DNA of 64,000 nucleotides, taken from assembly GCF_010731715.1 (NCBI RefSeq), contig NZ_AP022587.1:124001-188000 (forward strand), in the 5' to 3' direction. The position numbers were made by a program, and so were the translations under genes. Shown one piece after another: positions 17,775-27,568 of this stretch (within the stretch, counting starts at the first letter, position 1; every line of letters begins with the position of its first letter). The notes beneath the pieces were generated by a model. That model was not told the origin of the DNA, searched no databases, and worked only from the letters and a program-made list of their open reading frames with translations. This DNA comes from Mycobacterium stomatepiae (GTDB lineage: Bacteria > Actinomycetota > Actinomycetes > Mycobacteriales > Mycobacteriaceae).

Positions 17775-19331
17775 ATGAGTCTGACTCGCCGCGACAAGTT
17801 CGCGCGCACGCTTCTGGCCTCGACAGCGGTTGCCGCCGTGGCGCTGGTGCTGGGGGGCTGCGTGCACGTTGTCGCCGGGCACCCGCTGATGGCGGGCCCC
17901 AAATTGGGGCAGCCGGTGGAGTGGACGCCATGCCGGGTCGCCAGTGGATCGGTGAAGCTTCCCAACGGCGCCATGTGCGGCAAGCTCGCCGTGCCCGTCG
18001 ACTACGACCACCCCGGCGGTGACGTCGCGACCCTGGCGATGATTCGTTTCCCCGCGACCGGCGACAAACTCGGCTCGCTGGTGATCAACCCCGGTGGACC
18101 GGGTGAATCCGGTATCGAAGCCGCGCTCGGCGTCGTTCAGTCGCTGCCCAAGCGGGTCCGTGAGCGGTTCGACCTGGTCGGGTTCGACCCGCGCGGCGTC
18201 GGGTCGTCGCGCCCGGCGATCTGGTGTAACTCCGACGCCGACAACGACCGGCTGCGCACCGAGCCGAGCGTCGACTACAGCCCGGCCGGCGTCGCTCACA
18301 TGGAGGACGAGACTAAACAGTTCATCGGCCGCTGCGTCGACAAGATGGGCAAGGACTTTCTGGCCAACGTCGGAACCGTCAACGTCGCCAAGGATCTGGA
18401 CACCATCCGTGCGGCACTCGGTGACGACAAGCTGACCTACCTGGGCTACTCGTACGGCACCCGGATCGGGGCCGCCTACGCCGAGGCGTTCCCGCACAAC
18501 GTGCGGGCGATGATCCTGGACGGCGCCGTCGACCCCAACGCCGACCCGATCGAAGCAGATCTGCGTCAGGCCAAGGGATTTCAGGACGCGTTCAACGACT
18601 ACGCCGCCGACTGCGCCAAGAAGTCGAGCTGCCCGCTGGGCACCGACCCGTCCAAGGCCGTCGACGTCTACCACAGCCTGATCGATCCGATGGTCGACCC
18701 GAACAACCAATTGGTCGGCAAGCCGATACCGACCAAGGACCCGCGCGGGTTGAGCTACAGCGACGCCGTTGTGGGCACGATCATGGCGCTCTACTCGCCG
18801 ACGCTGTGGCATCACCTCGCCGACGGCCTGACGGAGCTGACCGACAACCACGGCGACACCCTGCTTGCGCTGGCCGATATGTACATGCGTCGCGACCCGC
18901 ACGGCCACTACACGAACGCCACCGACGCGCGGGTGGCGATCAACTGCGTCGATCAGCCGCCAATTACCGACCGCGCCAAGGTAATTGACGAAGATCGCCG
19001 CTCCCGCGAGATCGCCCCGTTCATGAGCTACGGCAAGTTCACCGGTGACGCGCCGCTGGGCACCTGCGCCTTTTGGCCCGTGCCGCCGACCAGCAAGCCG
19101 CACGCGGTGTCGGCGCCGGGCCTGGCCCCGACCGTCGTGGTGTCGACCACGCACGATCCGGCGACGCCGTACAAGGCCGGCGTCGATCTGGCGGGTCAGT
19201 TGCACGGCTCGCTGCTGACCTTCGATGGCACTCAGCACACGGTCGTCTTCCAGGGCGACAGTTGCGTCGACGACTACGTCACGGCGTATCTGATCGGCGG
19301 CACCACGCCGCCCAACGGCGCAAAGTGCTAA
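17775..19331 (+). CDS. caeA: Cell-envelope serine protease/carboxylesterase, CaeA (Hip1) type
   Basis: A 518-residue alpha/beta-hydrolase lipoprotein highly similar to M. tuberculosis Rv2224c. The lipobox LVLGGC gives a lipidated C29. The oxyanion region is NPGGPGESG, the nucleophile is S226 in GYSYGT, and the acid and base lie in STTHDPATPY and DGTQHTVVF. Hip1 cleaves envelope proteins such as GroEL2 and dampens innate immune responses. The ATG at 17775 starts a typical twin-arginine-like n-region (TRRDK). It is followed after 104 bases by a paralogue. Confidence 0.93.
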   Translation: MSLTRRDKFARTLLASTAVAAVALVLGGCVHVVAGHPLMAGPKLGQPVEWTPCRVASGSVKLPNGAMCGKLAVPVDYDHPGGDVATLAMIRFPATGDKLGSLVINPGGPGESGIEAALGVVQSLPKRVRERFDLVGFDPRGVGSSRPAIWCNSDADNDRLRTEPSVDYSPAGVAHMEDETKQFIGRCVDKMGKDFLANVGTVNVAKDLDTIRAALGDDKLTYLGYSYGTRIGAAYAEAFPHNVRAMILDGAVDPNADPIEADLRQAKGFQDAFNDYAADCAKKSSCPLGTDPSKAVDVYHSLIDPMVDPNNQLVGKPIPTKDPRGLSYSDAVVGTIMALYSPTLWHHLADGLTELTDNHGDTLLALADMYMRRDPHGHYTNATDARVAINCVDQPPITDRAKVIDEDRRSREIAPFMSYGKFTGDAPLGTCAFWPVPPTSKPHAVSAPGLAPTVVVSTTHDPATPYKAGVDLAGQLHGSLLTFDGTQHTVVFQGDSCVDDYVTAYLIGGTTPPNGAKC

Positions 19332-19435
19332 CTGCACCCGAAGGCTGAGTTGCCGTGGCGACGCGCCGGGCCCGAGACCAAGGCGTGACCGATTCGCGCC
19401 ATCACAGGTACCGGAGCCTGCGACGATTGACAGCC

Positions 19436-20986
19436 ATGTCGCGCCTGAGAATGTTGAGCTCGGCGCTGCTGTCGTTAGGCCTGTTGGTTGCCCTGCAACC
19501 GGCACTGCCCCTAGCTGGCGCAACCCCGGAACCCGGTGAGGGTCAGGGCCCGAACCCGGCGGCACCGGCAGCGGTGCCGCCGCCGAGCTGGGGCAGCTGC
19601 AGCCAAGTTCTCTCCGACAGCAGCGACGTTCCGACCGCACAGTGCACCACCGTGTCGGTCCCGGTTGATTACAACAATCCCGCTGGGGCGCAAGCGAAGT
19701 TGGCGGTAATCAAGGTGCCGGCCACCGGCCAGCGGATCGGGTCACTGTTGATCAATCCGGGCGGGCCCGGCGGATCGGCCGTCGACATGGTGGCCGGCAT
19801 GGCGCCCGATCTGCAGAACACCGACATCACCCGCCACTTCGATCTGGTCGGGTTCGATCCGCGCGGCGTCGGACACTCCACCCCGTCGCTGCGCTGCCGC
19901 ACCGATGCCGAATTCGACGCGTACCGGACTGAGCCGATGGTCGACTACAGCCAGACGGGCGTGGCACACATCGAGCAGATCTACCGCCAGCTGGCGCAGG
20001 AATGCGTGAGTCGGATGGGCAAGGCCTTCCTGGCCAACGCCGGTACCGCGTCCGTCGCACGCGACATGGACATGGTGCGTCGGGCGCTCGGTGACGAGCA
20101 GATCAACTACCTCGGCTACAGCTACGGCACCGAGCTCGGCACCGCGTACCTGGAACACTTCGCCGACCACGTGCGGACGATGGTGCTCGACGGCGCCATC
20201 GACCCGACCGTCGACCCGATTCAGGAAAACATCAGTCAGACAGCGGGATTCCAAACCGCGTTCAACGACTACGCCGCCGACTGCGCGCACTCTCCGGCCT
20301 GTCCGCTGGGCACCGACCCGGCTCAGTTCGTCAACCGCTACCACGCATTGGTCGACCCGCTTGTCGCCAAGCCGGGCCGCACCTCGGACCCGCGCGGCCT
20401 GAGCTACGCCGACGCGACCACCGGCACGATCAATGCGCTTTACACCCCGCAGCATTGGAAGTACCTGACGAGCGGCCTGCTCGGGTTGCAGCGCGGCGCC
20501 GACGCGGGCGACCTGCTGCTGCTGGCCGACGACTACCAAGGCCGTGACAAGCACGGGCATTACGACAACGACCAAGACGCGTTCAACGCCGTCCGGTGTG
20601 TCGACGCGCCGGCACCGTCGGATCCGGCGGCCTGGATCTCCGCCGATCAGCAGATCCGCCAGGCCGCGCCGTTCCTGAGCTACGGGCAGTTCACCGGCGA
20701 CGCGCCCCGCGATCTGTGCGCATTGTGGCCGGTGCCGGCGACGTCGGCGCCGCACACCACGGCGCCGGTGGCGCTCGGGAAGGTCGTCGTGGTCTCCACG
20801 ACGCACGACCCGGCGACCCCGTATCAGGCGGGAGTCAGCTTGGCCCGCCAGCTAGGCGCCCCGCTGATCACCTTCGACGGGACCCAGCACACCGCGACGT
20901 TCGGTGGAAACCAGTGCGTGGATGGCGCGGTCATGCGCTACTTCATGACGGGTACACCGCCGCCGGCGTTGCATTGCCAGCCCTGA
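19436..20986 (+). CDS. Exported tripeptidyl-aminopeptidase-like protease (caeA paralogue)
   Basis: The 516-residue protein is paralogous to the preceding gene over its whole catalytic domain (NPGGPGGSA, GYSYGT with S229, STTHDPATPYQAG, DGTQHTATF). It has a signal peptide (about residues 1-30) without a lipobox and a Pro/Ala-rich segment after it, so it is probably secreted rather than lipid-anchored. M. tuberculosis Rv2223c is the counterpart. The pair arose by tandem duplication, and a third fragment of the family appears near 21.45 kb. Confidence 0.88.
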   Translation: MSRLRMLSSALLSLGLLVALQPALPLAGATPEPGEGQGPNPAAPAAVPPPSWGSCSQVLSDSSDVPTAQCTTVSVPVDYNNPAGAQAKLAVIKVPATGQRIGSLLINPGGPGGSAVDMVAGMAPDLQNTDITRHFDLVGFDPRGVGHSTPSLRCRTDAEFDAYRTEPMVDYSQTGVAHIEQIYRQLAQECVSRMGKAFLANAGTASVARDMDMVRRALGDEQINYLGYSYGTELGTAYLEHFADHVRTMVLDGAIDPTVDPIQENISQTAGFQTAFNDYAADCAHSPACPLGTDPAQFVNRYHALVDPLVAKPGRTSDPRGLSYADATTGTINALYTPQHWKYLTSGLLGLQRGADAGDLLLLADDYQGRDKHGHYDNDQDAFNAVRCVDAPAPSDPAAWISADQQIRQAAPFLSYGQFTGDAPRDLCALWPVPATSAPHTTAPVALGKVVVVSTTHDPATPYQAGVSLARQLGAPLITFDGTQHTATFGGNQCVDGAVMRYFMTGTPPPALHCQP

Positions 20987-21095
20987 GCCGACCTGCGATT
21001 GGCCGACTTTCCGGGCGCAGGCCGGGCTGCTACGAATTGAATTCAAATAGCTCGCCGACCCTCGACACCCCGGCGAAATCCCTGGGTTCCCAGTG

Positions 21096-21293
21096 TCACC
21101 TGGTCAAGGCGTCCTGCAGACCCTGATTGATCCGGTCTTGCGTCGTCTGGCCGGGGGCCGGGGGCGGCGTTTGGCAGGTGCAGGTGAGGTCGCTGAAGGC
21201 GGGGTCGGCCACGACGGGCTTGGCTTGTGAGACGGGTTGCGCGATCGCAACACCGAGACCGATTGCCCCGACGGCGAGAAGTTTGGTGATCAC
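21096..21293 (-). CDS. Small exported peptide
   Basis: A 65-residue product: a signal peptide (ITKLLAVGAIGLGVAIAQPVSQA) followed by about 40 mature residues with the CTCQTPPPAPG motif and a polar helix. The GTG at 21293 is chosen because GGAGGT sits 8 bases upstream; the next in-frame start, 42 bases upstream, lacks a site and would spoil the signal peptide. No family recognised. Confidence 0.62.
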   Translation of the reverse strand: MITKLLAVGAIGLGVAIAQPVSQAKPVVADPAFSDLTCTCQTPPPAPGQTTQDRINQGLQDALTR

Positions 21294-21436
21294 GTCCAGT
21301 ACCTCCTGGTAAAGCGTCCTGCGTGGCGTAACCACTTTAGTAGGTTACGCATTTCCGACCGAAACCGGTAGCCGCACGAGTCGGTTACGGGATTGGTGTG
21401 CCGGGTTCGCGTCGTCGGCGAGCGGTGCGCGTTCGG

Positions 21437-21511
21437 GCTGGCGCCGGGTTCCAGACCGCGCTTAACGATTACGGCAAGGACTGTGTCTGCTCGCCGGGTA
21501 GCCCGTTGGAG
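21437..21511 (+). pseudogene. Short relic of a third CaeA-type peptidase
   Basis: About 22 codons read FQTALNDYGKDC followed by SPGSPLE, matching FQTAFNDYAADC and SPACPLG in the neighbouring peptidase (19436-20986). Nothing on either side resembles the peptidase. It lies across the 3' end of the opposite-strand JmjC gene, whose last residues are therefore encoded by this fragment. Confidence 0.45.
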
Positions 21512-22377
21512 GGGTGGTGTCCGGCGGTGCGGATGACCTTCTGCGACAACGCACCGCCGACAGCAAGTCCCGCCTGTCCGACGAGACGGGCCATCTGGCG
21601 GGGGTTCTTGAGGTAGTTGATGCTGCGGCAACGCCACCAGTAGTTAATCGACATGTTTTGGTCGATGCCGCAGACCGCGTGCCACCAGCAGCTGGGGATG
21701 AAGAGCATGTCACCGGGGCCCAGCTCGACGAGAGCACGCTTAGCGTCGGACCAGGCCGGGAACCGGGTCAGATCGGGGTTGGCGACGTCGACCTGCGAGA
21801 TGTGGTTGCCAAGGTAGCCGAACGGAAAAGGGTAGACGCGGGCGATCTCCCGGGGCGGGCAGAGGACCACTTGTTTTCGGCCGCGGACTTGGGTGAGCAG
21901 ATTGTTAGGGAGGTCGTAATGCAGCGGCGTGACGTTGTTGCCCGGGCCGATCCACAAATTGACGGCGGAGTACTTCTGCTCGTCCACGAAGGTCGGAAAA
22001 CGAACATCGGGCCAGAGCTCGGGCAGGCTGGTCTTGATGGGTAACTGGACGGCGTAGAGCTGGCCATCGGAGAGATCACCGCCTGCAAGTAGCTCGACGT
22101 AGTCGGCCAGTTTCATCGACGGCGCCGTGACGACGATCGCCTTCTTCGGTTTCGCATGGAGGTGCCTGCCGTCGTCGTTGGCTTTGGAGGGTTGGATCGT
22201 GCGCGCGCCCACTTTCTCGGTGAGGTAGTCGTTGGTCCATCGCTCGCGCGCGGGCCAACCCTCTGTGGCACCGGAAACGACCACCGGGCGCTGCGGGAAC
22301 AGGAAACGCTGCTCGAATTCCCGGCGGCTTGGACGCTCCACCCGCGGAACCTCGAATGTGCCTTTGACGTGGAACAT
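21469..22377 (-). CDS. JmjC/cupin-like Fe(II)/2-oxoglutarate oxygenase
   Basis: The 302-residue protein belongs to the cupin-8/JmjC family. The iron ligands H153-x-D155 (PLHYD) and H233 (WWHAV) are present, with the family blocks RPVVVSGATEGWPA, NLWIGPGNNVTPLHYD, PGDMLFIPSCWWH and a candidate 2-oxoglutarate-binding lysine K168. Such enzymes hydroxylate proteins, RNA or small molecules; the substrate is unknown. A good ribosome binding site (AGGAGGAGCC) precedes the ATG at 22377. The C-terminal 14 or so residues run over a peptidase relic and are probably not native. It is divergent from glnA2. Confidence 0.83.
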   Translation of the reverse strand: MFHVKGTFEVPRVERPSRREFEQRFLFPQRPVVVSGATEGWPARERWTNDYLTEKVGARTIQPSKANDDGRHLHAKPKKAIVVTAPSMKLADYVELLAGGDLSDGQLYAVQLPIKTSLPELWPDVRFPTFVDEQKYSAVNLWIGPGNNVTPLHYDLPNNLLTQVRGRKQVVLCPPREIARVYPFPFGYLGNHISQVDVANPDLTRFPAWSDAKRALVELGPGDMLFIPSCWWHAVCGIDQNMSINYWWRCRSINYLKNPRQMARLVGQAGLAVGGALSQKVIRTAGHHPSNGLPGEQTQSLP

Positions 22378-22512
22378 GGTTGGCTCCTCCTGATGAGCAA
22401 ACAGTAGCCAAGGCGGCCAGCGTTCCCTGCTGAGTCGTGGCGGTGCGGTCGGCGGGCACCCATCTCCTGGCCTGCGTGTCTTTAACCTGGGTGCGCGCTA
22501 ATCAGCACTCGC

Positions 22513-22528
22513 GTAACACCGTATTAAC
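22513..22528 (+). promoter_or_regulatory. Possible GlnR half-operator upstream of glnA2
   Basis: GTAAC-n6-TTAAC fits the a-b box pair of the actinobacterial GlnR consensus (GTnAC-n6-GnAAC) with one mismatch. It lies 24 bases before the glnA2 ATG, next to a possible -10 (TACTGT, 22539-22544). Only one pair is evident, so support is modest. Confidence 0.35.
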
Positions 22529-22551
22529 AGCAATTGCCTACTGTTCGTCGT

Positions 22552-23892
22552 ATGGATCGACAGAAGGAATTCGTCCTCCGCACGCTGGAGGAACGGGACA
22601 TTCGCTTCGTCCGGCTCTGGTTCACGGACGTGCTGGGTTACCTCAAGTCGGTCGCCATCGCCCCGGCCGAACTCGAGGGCGCTTTCGAAGAGGGCATCGG
22701 CTTCGACGGATCCTCGATCGAGGGCTTCTCCCGCGTCTCGGAATCCGACACCGTCGCCAACCCGGACCCGTCGACCTTTCAAGTGCTGCCCTGGGCCTCG
22801 CCCGGCGGCCACCACCACTCGGCGCGGATGTTCTGCGACATCACCATGCCGGACGGCTCGCCGTCCTGGGCCGATCCCCGGCACGTGCTGCGCCGTCAGC
22901 TGCAGAAGGCCAACGACCTCGGTTTCTCCTGCTACGTGCACCCCGAAATTGAATTCTTCCTGCTCAAGCCCGGTCCCATCGACGGCACACCGCCCATCCC
23001 GGTCGACAACGCCGGCTACTTCGACCAGGCGATCCACGACTCCGCGTCCAACTTTCGCCGGCACGCCATCGAGGCGCTCGAATTCATGGGCATCTCGGTG
23101 GAGTTCAGCCATCACGAGGGAGCGCCCGGACAGCAGGAGATCGACCTGCGTTTCGCCGACGCGCTGTCGATGGCCGACAACGTGATGACGTTCCGGTACG
23201 TCATTAAAGAAGTCGCGATTGAAAATGGCGCGCGGGCGTCGTTCATGCCCAAGCCGTTCGGCGAACACCCGGGCTCGGCCATGCACACCCACATGAGCCT
23301 GTTCGAGGGCGACGTCAACGCCTTCCACAGTCCCGACGACCCGCTGCAGCTTTCCGATGTGGGCAAGTCGTTCATCGCCGGGATCCTGGAGCACGCCTCC
23401 GAGATTAGCGCGGTCACCAACCAATGGGTCAATTCCTACAAGCGCCTGGTGCACGGCGGCGAGGCGCCGACCGCGGCGTCCTGGGGTGCGGCCAACCGGT
23501 CCGCCCTGGTGCGGGTGCCGATGTACACCCCGCACAAGACGTCGTCGCGGCGCATCGAAGTCCGCAGCCCCGACTCGGCGTGCAACCCCTACCTGGCGTT
23601 CGCCGTGCTGCTGGCCGCCGGACTGCGCGGGGTGGAGAAAGGCTACGTGCTGGGGCCGCAGGCCGAGGACAACGTCTGGGATCTCACCCCCGAAGAGCGC
23701 CGCACGATGGGCTACCGCGAACTGCCCACCAGCCTCGACAGTGCGTTGCACGCCATGGAGGCCTCCGAGCTGGTCGCGGAAACGTTGGGGGAGCACGTGT
23801 TTGACTTCTTCCTGCGCAACAAGCGCACGGAGTGGGCGAACTACCGCAGTCACGTCACGCCCTACGAGCTGAGCACCTACCTGTCGCTCTGA
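22552..23892 (+). CDS. glnA2: Glutamine synthetase GlnA2 (type I-alpha)
   Basis: The 446-residue enzyme is nearly identical in length and sequence to M. tuberculosis GlnA2. It has the GS beta-grasp start, [10 protein letters not shown], the metal ligands in VHPEIEFF, the HTHMSLF catalytic block and the ATP site [10 protein letters not shown]. It lacks the adenylylation-site tyrosine context found in GlnA1, as usual for the I-alpha branch. It converts glutamate and ammonia to glutamine, or works on related acids. The ATG at 22552 may be leaderless. It is followed after 56 bases by glnE on the same strand. Confidence 0.95.
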   Translation: MDRQKEFVLRTLEERDIRFVRLWFTDVLGYLKSVAIAPAELEGAFEEGIGFDGSSIEGFSRVSESDTVANPDPSTFQVLPWASPGGHHHSARMFCDITMPDGSPSWADPRHVLRRQLQKANDLGFSCYVHPEIEFFLLKPGPIDGTPPIPVDNAGYFDQAIHDSASNFRRHAIEALEFMGISVEFSHHEGAPGQQEIDLRFADALSMADNVMTFRYVIKEVAIENGARASFMPKPFGEHPGSAMHTHMSLFEGDVNAFHSPDDPLQLSDVGKSFIAGILEHASEISAVTNQWVNSYKRLVHGGEAPTAASWGAANRSALVRVPMYTPHKTSSRRIEVRSPDSACNPYLAFAVLLAAGLRGVEKGYVLGPQAEDNVWDLTPEERRTMGYRELPTSLDSALHAMEASELVAETLGEHVFDFFLRNKRTEWANYRSHVTPYELSTYLSL

Positions 23893-23948
23893 CGCGCGCG
23901 GGGTGCCGGCTGATCCAAGAGATCGGCCGGTTGCGCTACCGTTTGGTC

Positions 23949-26927
23949 GTGACTCGACCCACGACTGAGCGCCCGAAGCTGCCCAGCGTCGGGCGGCTCG
24001 GGTTGGTCGATCCCCCCGCGAGTCAGCGTCTGGGGCAACTGGGCTGGACGGCCCAGGATGACAAGGCGCACGTCGACCTGTTGTGGGCGTTGTCGCGGGC
24101 GCCCGATCCGGACGCCGCGCTGCGGGCGCTGGTTCGGCTCGCCGAGAACCCGGACACCGGATGGGACGAGCTCAACGCCGCGTTGCTCAACGAGCGCCCG
24201 TTGCGCGGGCGACTGTTCTCGGTGCTGGGTTCGTCGCTGACCCTTGGCGATCATCTGGTCGCCAACCCGAAGTCCTGGAAACTGCTGCGGGGCAAGGTCA
24301 AACTACCGACCCGCGACGAGCTGCACCAGGCATTCATCGACTGCGTGACCGACGCCTTGGCCGAGCCGAATTCGGTGGTGCCGCGGTTGGGCGCGCTGTA
24401 CCGCGACCACCTGCTGGTGCTGGCGGCCCTCGACCTGGCCGCGACGGTCGAGGACGAGCCGGTGCTGCCGTTCGTCGAGGTCGGCGCCCAGCTCTCGGAC
24501 ATGGCCGACGCGGTGCTGGCGGCGTCGCTGCGGGCGGCCGAGGCCACCGTCTGCGGCGACCGGACGCCGCCGCGGCTGGCGGTCATCGCGATGGGCAAAT
24601 GCGGTGCGCGCGAATTGAACTACGTCAGCGACGTCGACATCATCTTCGTCGCCGAGCAGGCCGACACGCTGTCGACTCGGGTGGCCACCGAGATGATGCG
24701 GGTGGCGTCGACGGCGTGCTTCCAAGTGGACGCCGGGCTGCGGCCGGAGGGCCGCAGCGGTGAGCTGGTCCGCACGGTCGAATCGCACGTCGCCTACTAC
24801 AAGCGCTGGGCGAAAACCTGGGAGTTCCAGGCGTTGCTGAAAGCCCGCGCCGCCGTCGGCGACGCGGAACTCGGTAAGCGCTATCTCGACGAGCTGATGC
24901 CGATGGTCTGGATCGCCTGCGAGCGCGAGGACTTCGTGGGCGAAGTGCAGGCCATGCGGCGCCGGGTCGAGCAGCTGGTGCCCTCCGAGGTCCGTAACCG
25001 CGAACTCAAGCTCGGTAGTGGTGGATTGCGGGATGTGGAGTTCGCCGTGCAGCTGCTGCAGTTGGTGCACGGCCGCAGCGACGCGTCCCTGCACGTGGCG
25101 TCGACGGTCGATGCGCTGGCCGCCCTGGGTGCGGGCGGCTACGTCGGCCGGGAGGACGCCGCGAACCTCACTGCGTCGTATGAGTTTCTGCGATTGCTCG
25201 AGCACCGGCTGCAGCTGCAGCGACTCAAGCGCACCCATCTGTTGCCGGAGGCCGACGACGAGGAGGCGGTGCGCTGGCTGGCCCGCGCGGCCCACATCCG
25301 TCCGGACGGTCGCCACGATGCGGCCGGGGTGCTGCGCGAGGAGCTCAAGCACCAGAACGTGCGGGTGTCCCAGCTGCACGCCAAGCTCTTCTATCAGCCG
25401 CTGCTGGAGTCGATCGGGCCGCCCGGCCTGGAAATCTCGCACGGCATGACGCCGGAAGCCGCCGAGCGCCAGCTGGCTGCGCTGGGCTACGAGGGGCCAC
25501 AGACCGCGCTGAACCACATGTCGGCGTTGGTCAACCAGAGCGGCCGTCGCGGGCGTGTGCAGTCGGTGCTGCTGCCCAGGCTGCTGAACTGGATGTCGTA
25601 CACGCCGGATTCCGATGCCGGGTTGCTGGCCTACCGGCGCCTGTCCGAGGCGCTGGCGTCGGAGACCTGGTACCTGGCCACGCTGCGCGACAAGCCCGCG
25701 GTGGCTCGCCGGCTGATGAACGTGCTGGGGACATCCGCGTACGTTCCGGACCTATTGATGCGCGCCCCCAGGGTGATTCAGGACTACGGCGACGCGCCGG
25801 CCGGCCCGAAGCTGATCGAGACGGAGCCCGCCGTGGTGGCTCGCGGGCTGATCGCGTCGGCGGCCCGGCACCAGGACCCGGTGCGGGCCATCGCCGCCGC
25901 CCGCACGCTTCGCCGCCGCGAACTGGCCCGCATCGGGTCGGCGGACCTGCTCGGCATGCTCGAGGTCCGCGACGTGTGCAAGGCGCTCACGTCCGTGTGG
26001 GTGGCGGTGCTACAGGCGGCATTGGACGCGCTGACCCGGGCCAACCTACCCGAGGACGGCAAGGCGCCGGCGGTGATCTCGGTCATCGGGATGGGCCGGT
26101 TGGGCGGCGCCGAGCTGGGCTACGGTTCCGACGCCGACGTGATGTTCGTCTGCGAACCGGCCAGCGGCGTCGAGGATTCCGCCGCGGTCAAGTGGTCGAC
26201 GACAATCGCCGAGCAGGTGCGCACTCTGCTGGGGACGCCGAGCGTCGACCCGCCTCTGGAGGTGGACGCGAACCTGCGACCCGAGGGCCGCAGCGGCGCG
26301 TTGGTCCGCACCCTGGGGTCGTACGCCGCCTACTACGAACAGTGGGCACAGCCGTGGGAGATCCAGGCGCTGCTGCGCGCACACGCGGTCGCCGGTGACG
26401 CGGAATTGGGACAGCGGTTCTTGCTGATGGCCGACACGACCCGGTACCCGGCCGACGGGGTGTCCGCCGAGGCGGTGCAGGAGATTCGCCGGATCAAAGC
26501 CCGCGTCGAGTCCGAACGGCTGCCGCGCGGCGCCGATCCCAAAACCCATACCAAGCTCGGTCGCGGGGGACTGGCCGACGTCGAGTGGACGGTGCAGCTG
26601 CTGCAACTGCAGCACGCGCACGAGATCCCGGCGCTGCACAACACCTCGACACTGGAATCGCTCGACGTGATCGCCGAGACCGGGCTGGCGCCCGAGGACG
26701 AGGTGGACCTGCTGCGCCAGGCCTGGCTGACCGCAACGCGAGCCCGCAACGCGCTGGTGCTGGTGCGGGGCAAGCCGACCGACCAGCTACCGGGTCCCGG
26801 ACGTCAGCTCAATGCGGTCGCGGTCGCGGCGGGCTGGCACAACGACGACGGAAGTGAGTTCTTGGACAACTATCTGCGGGTAACGCGGCGTGCAAAAGCG
26901 GTGGTGCGCAAGGTGTTCGGGACTTGA
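23949..26927 (+). CDS. glnE: Glutamine synthetase adenylyltransferase GlnE (bifunctional)
   Basis: About 992 residues, with two nucleotidyltransferase domains: [16 protein letters not shown] near residue 214 and [20 protein letters not shown] near residue 713, each followed by LRPEGRSG. One domain adenylylates and the other deadenylylates glutamine synthetase, here GlnA1 at 31281-32717. M. tuberculosis GlnE is 994 residues. The start is GTG at 23949; a TTG two codons earlier is the alternative and would match the M. tuberculosis annotation. The stop overlaps the next gene's start codon. Confidence 0.95.
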   Translation: MTRPTTERPKLPSVGRLGLVDPPASQRLGQLGWTAQDDKAHVDLLWALSRAPDPDAALRALVRLAENPDTGWDELNAALLNERPLRGRLFSVLGSSLTLGDHLVANPKSWKLLRGKVKLPTRDELHQAFIDCVTDALAEPNSVVPRLGALYRDHLLVLAALDLAATVEDEPVLPFVEVGAQLSDMADAVLAASLRAAEATVCGDRTPPRLAVIAMGKCGARELNYVSDVDIIFVAEQADTLSTRVATEMMRVASTACFQVDAGLRPEGRSGELVRTVESHVAYYKRWAKTWEFQALLKARAAVGDAELGKRYLDELMPMVWIACEREDFVGEVQAMRRRVEQLVPSEVRNRELKLGSGGLRDVEFAVQLLQLVHGRSDASLHVASTVDALAALGAGGYVGREDAANLTASYEFLRLLEHRLQLQRLKRTHLLPEADDEEAVRWLARAAHIRPDGRHDAAGVLREELKHQNVRVSQLHAKLFYQPLLESIGPPGLEISHGMTPEAAERQLAALGYEGPQTALNHMSALVNQSGRRGRVQSVLLPRLLNWMSYTPDSDAGLLAYRRLSEALASETWYLATLRDKPAVARRLMNVLGTSAYVPDLLMRAPRVIQDYGDAPAGPKLIETEPAVVARGLIASAARHQDPVRAIAAARTLRRRELARIGSADLLGMLEVRDVCKALTSVWVAVLQAALDALTRANLPEDGKAPAVISVIGMGRLGGAELGYGSDADVMFVCEPASGVEDSAAVKWSTTIAEQVRTLLGTPSVDPPLEVDANLRPEGRSGALVRTLGSYAAYYEQWAQPWEIQALLRAHAVAGDAELGQRFLLMADTTRYPADGVSAEAVQEIRRIKARVESERLPRGADPKTHTKLGRGGLADVEWTVQLLQLQHAHEIPALHNTSTLESLDVIAETGLAPEDEVDLLRQAWLTATRARNALVLVRGKPTDQLPGPGRQLNAVAVAAGWHNDDGSEFLDNYLRVTRRAKAVVRKVFGT

Positions 26928-27568
26928 GTCAGGGAGCAGGCGCGTTCGACGCGATGTTCGAGGTGCTCAGCGCCGCAGAAGCTGATCGAGTGACGGGGCT
27001 CTACGCTCCGTTGGCCGACGCGGTTCGCGAACTCATCGACGCCACCATCCGGACCGAGGCCGACGACGAGATCGTCCACCAGGCGCGTGCCCAGATCGAG
27101 GCGGTCACTGCGCAGCTGCGTCAACGGATCCGGCCGGTCGGAGTCACCTTTCGGCTCGGCGATCGTCCGCTGCCGTTGGGTAACGCCGCGATCGGGTTGT
27201 GCAATCCGATCGCCCCGCCGGTCGTCGTCCACCACGACGGTGACGGGCGCTGCTGCAGTGAGTTCGTGCTCGGCTCGGCCTACGAGGGCCCGCCCGGCCG
27301 GGTGCACGGCGGCGTCAGCGCGCTGGTCCTCGACCACATGCTCGGCGAGGCGGCCAGCGAGGGACTGTCCAGGGCCCGTTTCACCGGAGCTATCACCGTG
27401 AAGTACCTGCGCGGCACTCCGTTGGGCCCGCTTCGTTGCGACGCCTGGATCGACCGCACCGAAGGCGCGAAAGCCTTTGCTAAGGGCAGCATTTCGGATG
27501 CGGAAGGGGTGACCGTGGAGGCAGAGGGCGTCTTCATCGAACCGGCGTGGGCGCGAGATATCCGATGA
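26924..27568 (+). CDS. PaaI/THEM4-like hotdog thioesterase
   Basis: The 214-residue protein ends in a hotdog fold: [19 protein letters not shown] (about residues 125-143) and [19 protein letters not shown] are the acyl-CoA thioesterase signature. The N-terminal ~100 residues are helical and typical of longer mycobacterial members. The start is taken as TTG at 26924, overlapping the glnE stop (TTGA); the ATG at 26954 is a possible alternative. The stop overlaps the next ATG (ATGA). The substrate is unknown. Confidence 0.83.
   Translation: MSQGAGAFDAMFEVLSAAEADRVTGLYAPLADAVRELIDATIRTEADDEIVHQARAQIEAVTAQLRQRIRPVGVTFRLGDRPLPLGNAAIGLCNPIAPPVVVHHDGDGRCCSEFVLGSAYEGPPGRVHGGVSALVLDHMLGEAASEGLSRARFTGAITVKYLRGTPLGPLRCDAWIDRTEGAKAFAKGSISDAEGVTVEAEGVFIEPAWARDIR

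Noticed and set aside
17562..19640. A 692-codon open frame on the minus strand across the caeA-like gene
   Set aside because: It is the antisense shadow of the high-GC peptidase gene; its translation is Arg/Gly/Val-rich with no domain, while the plus strand encodes a clear conserved protease.
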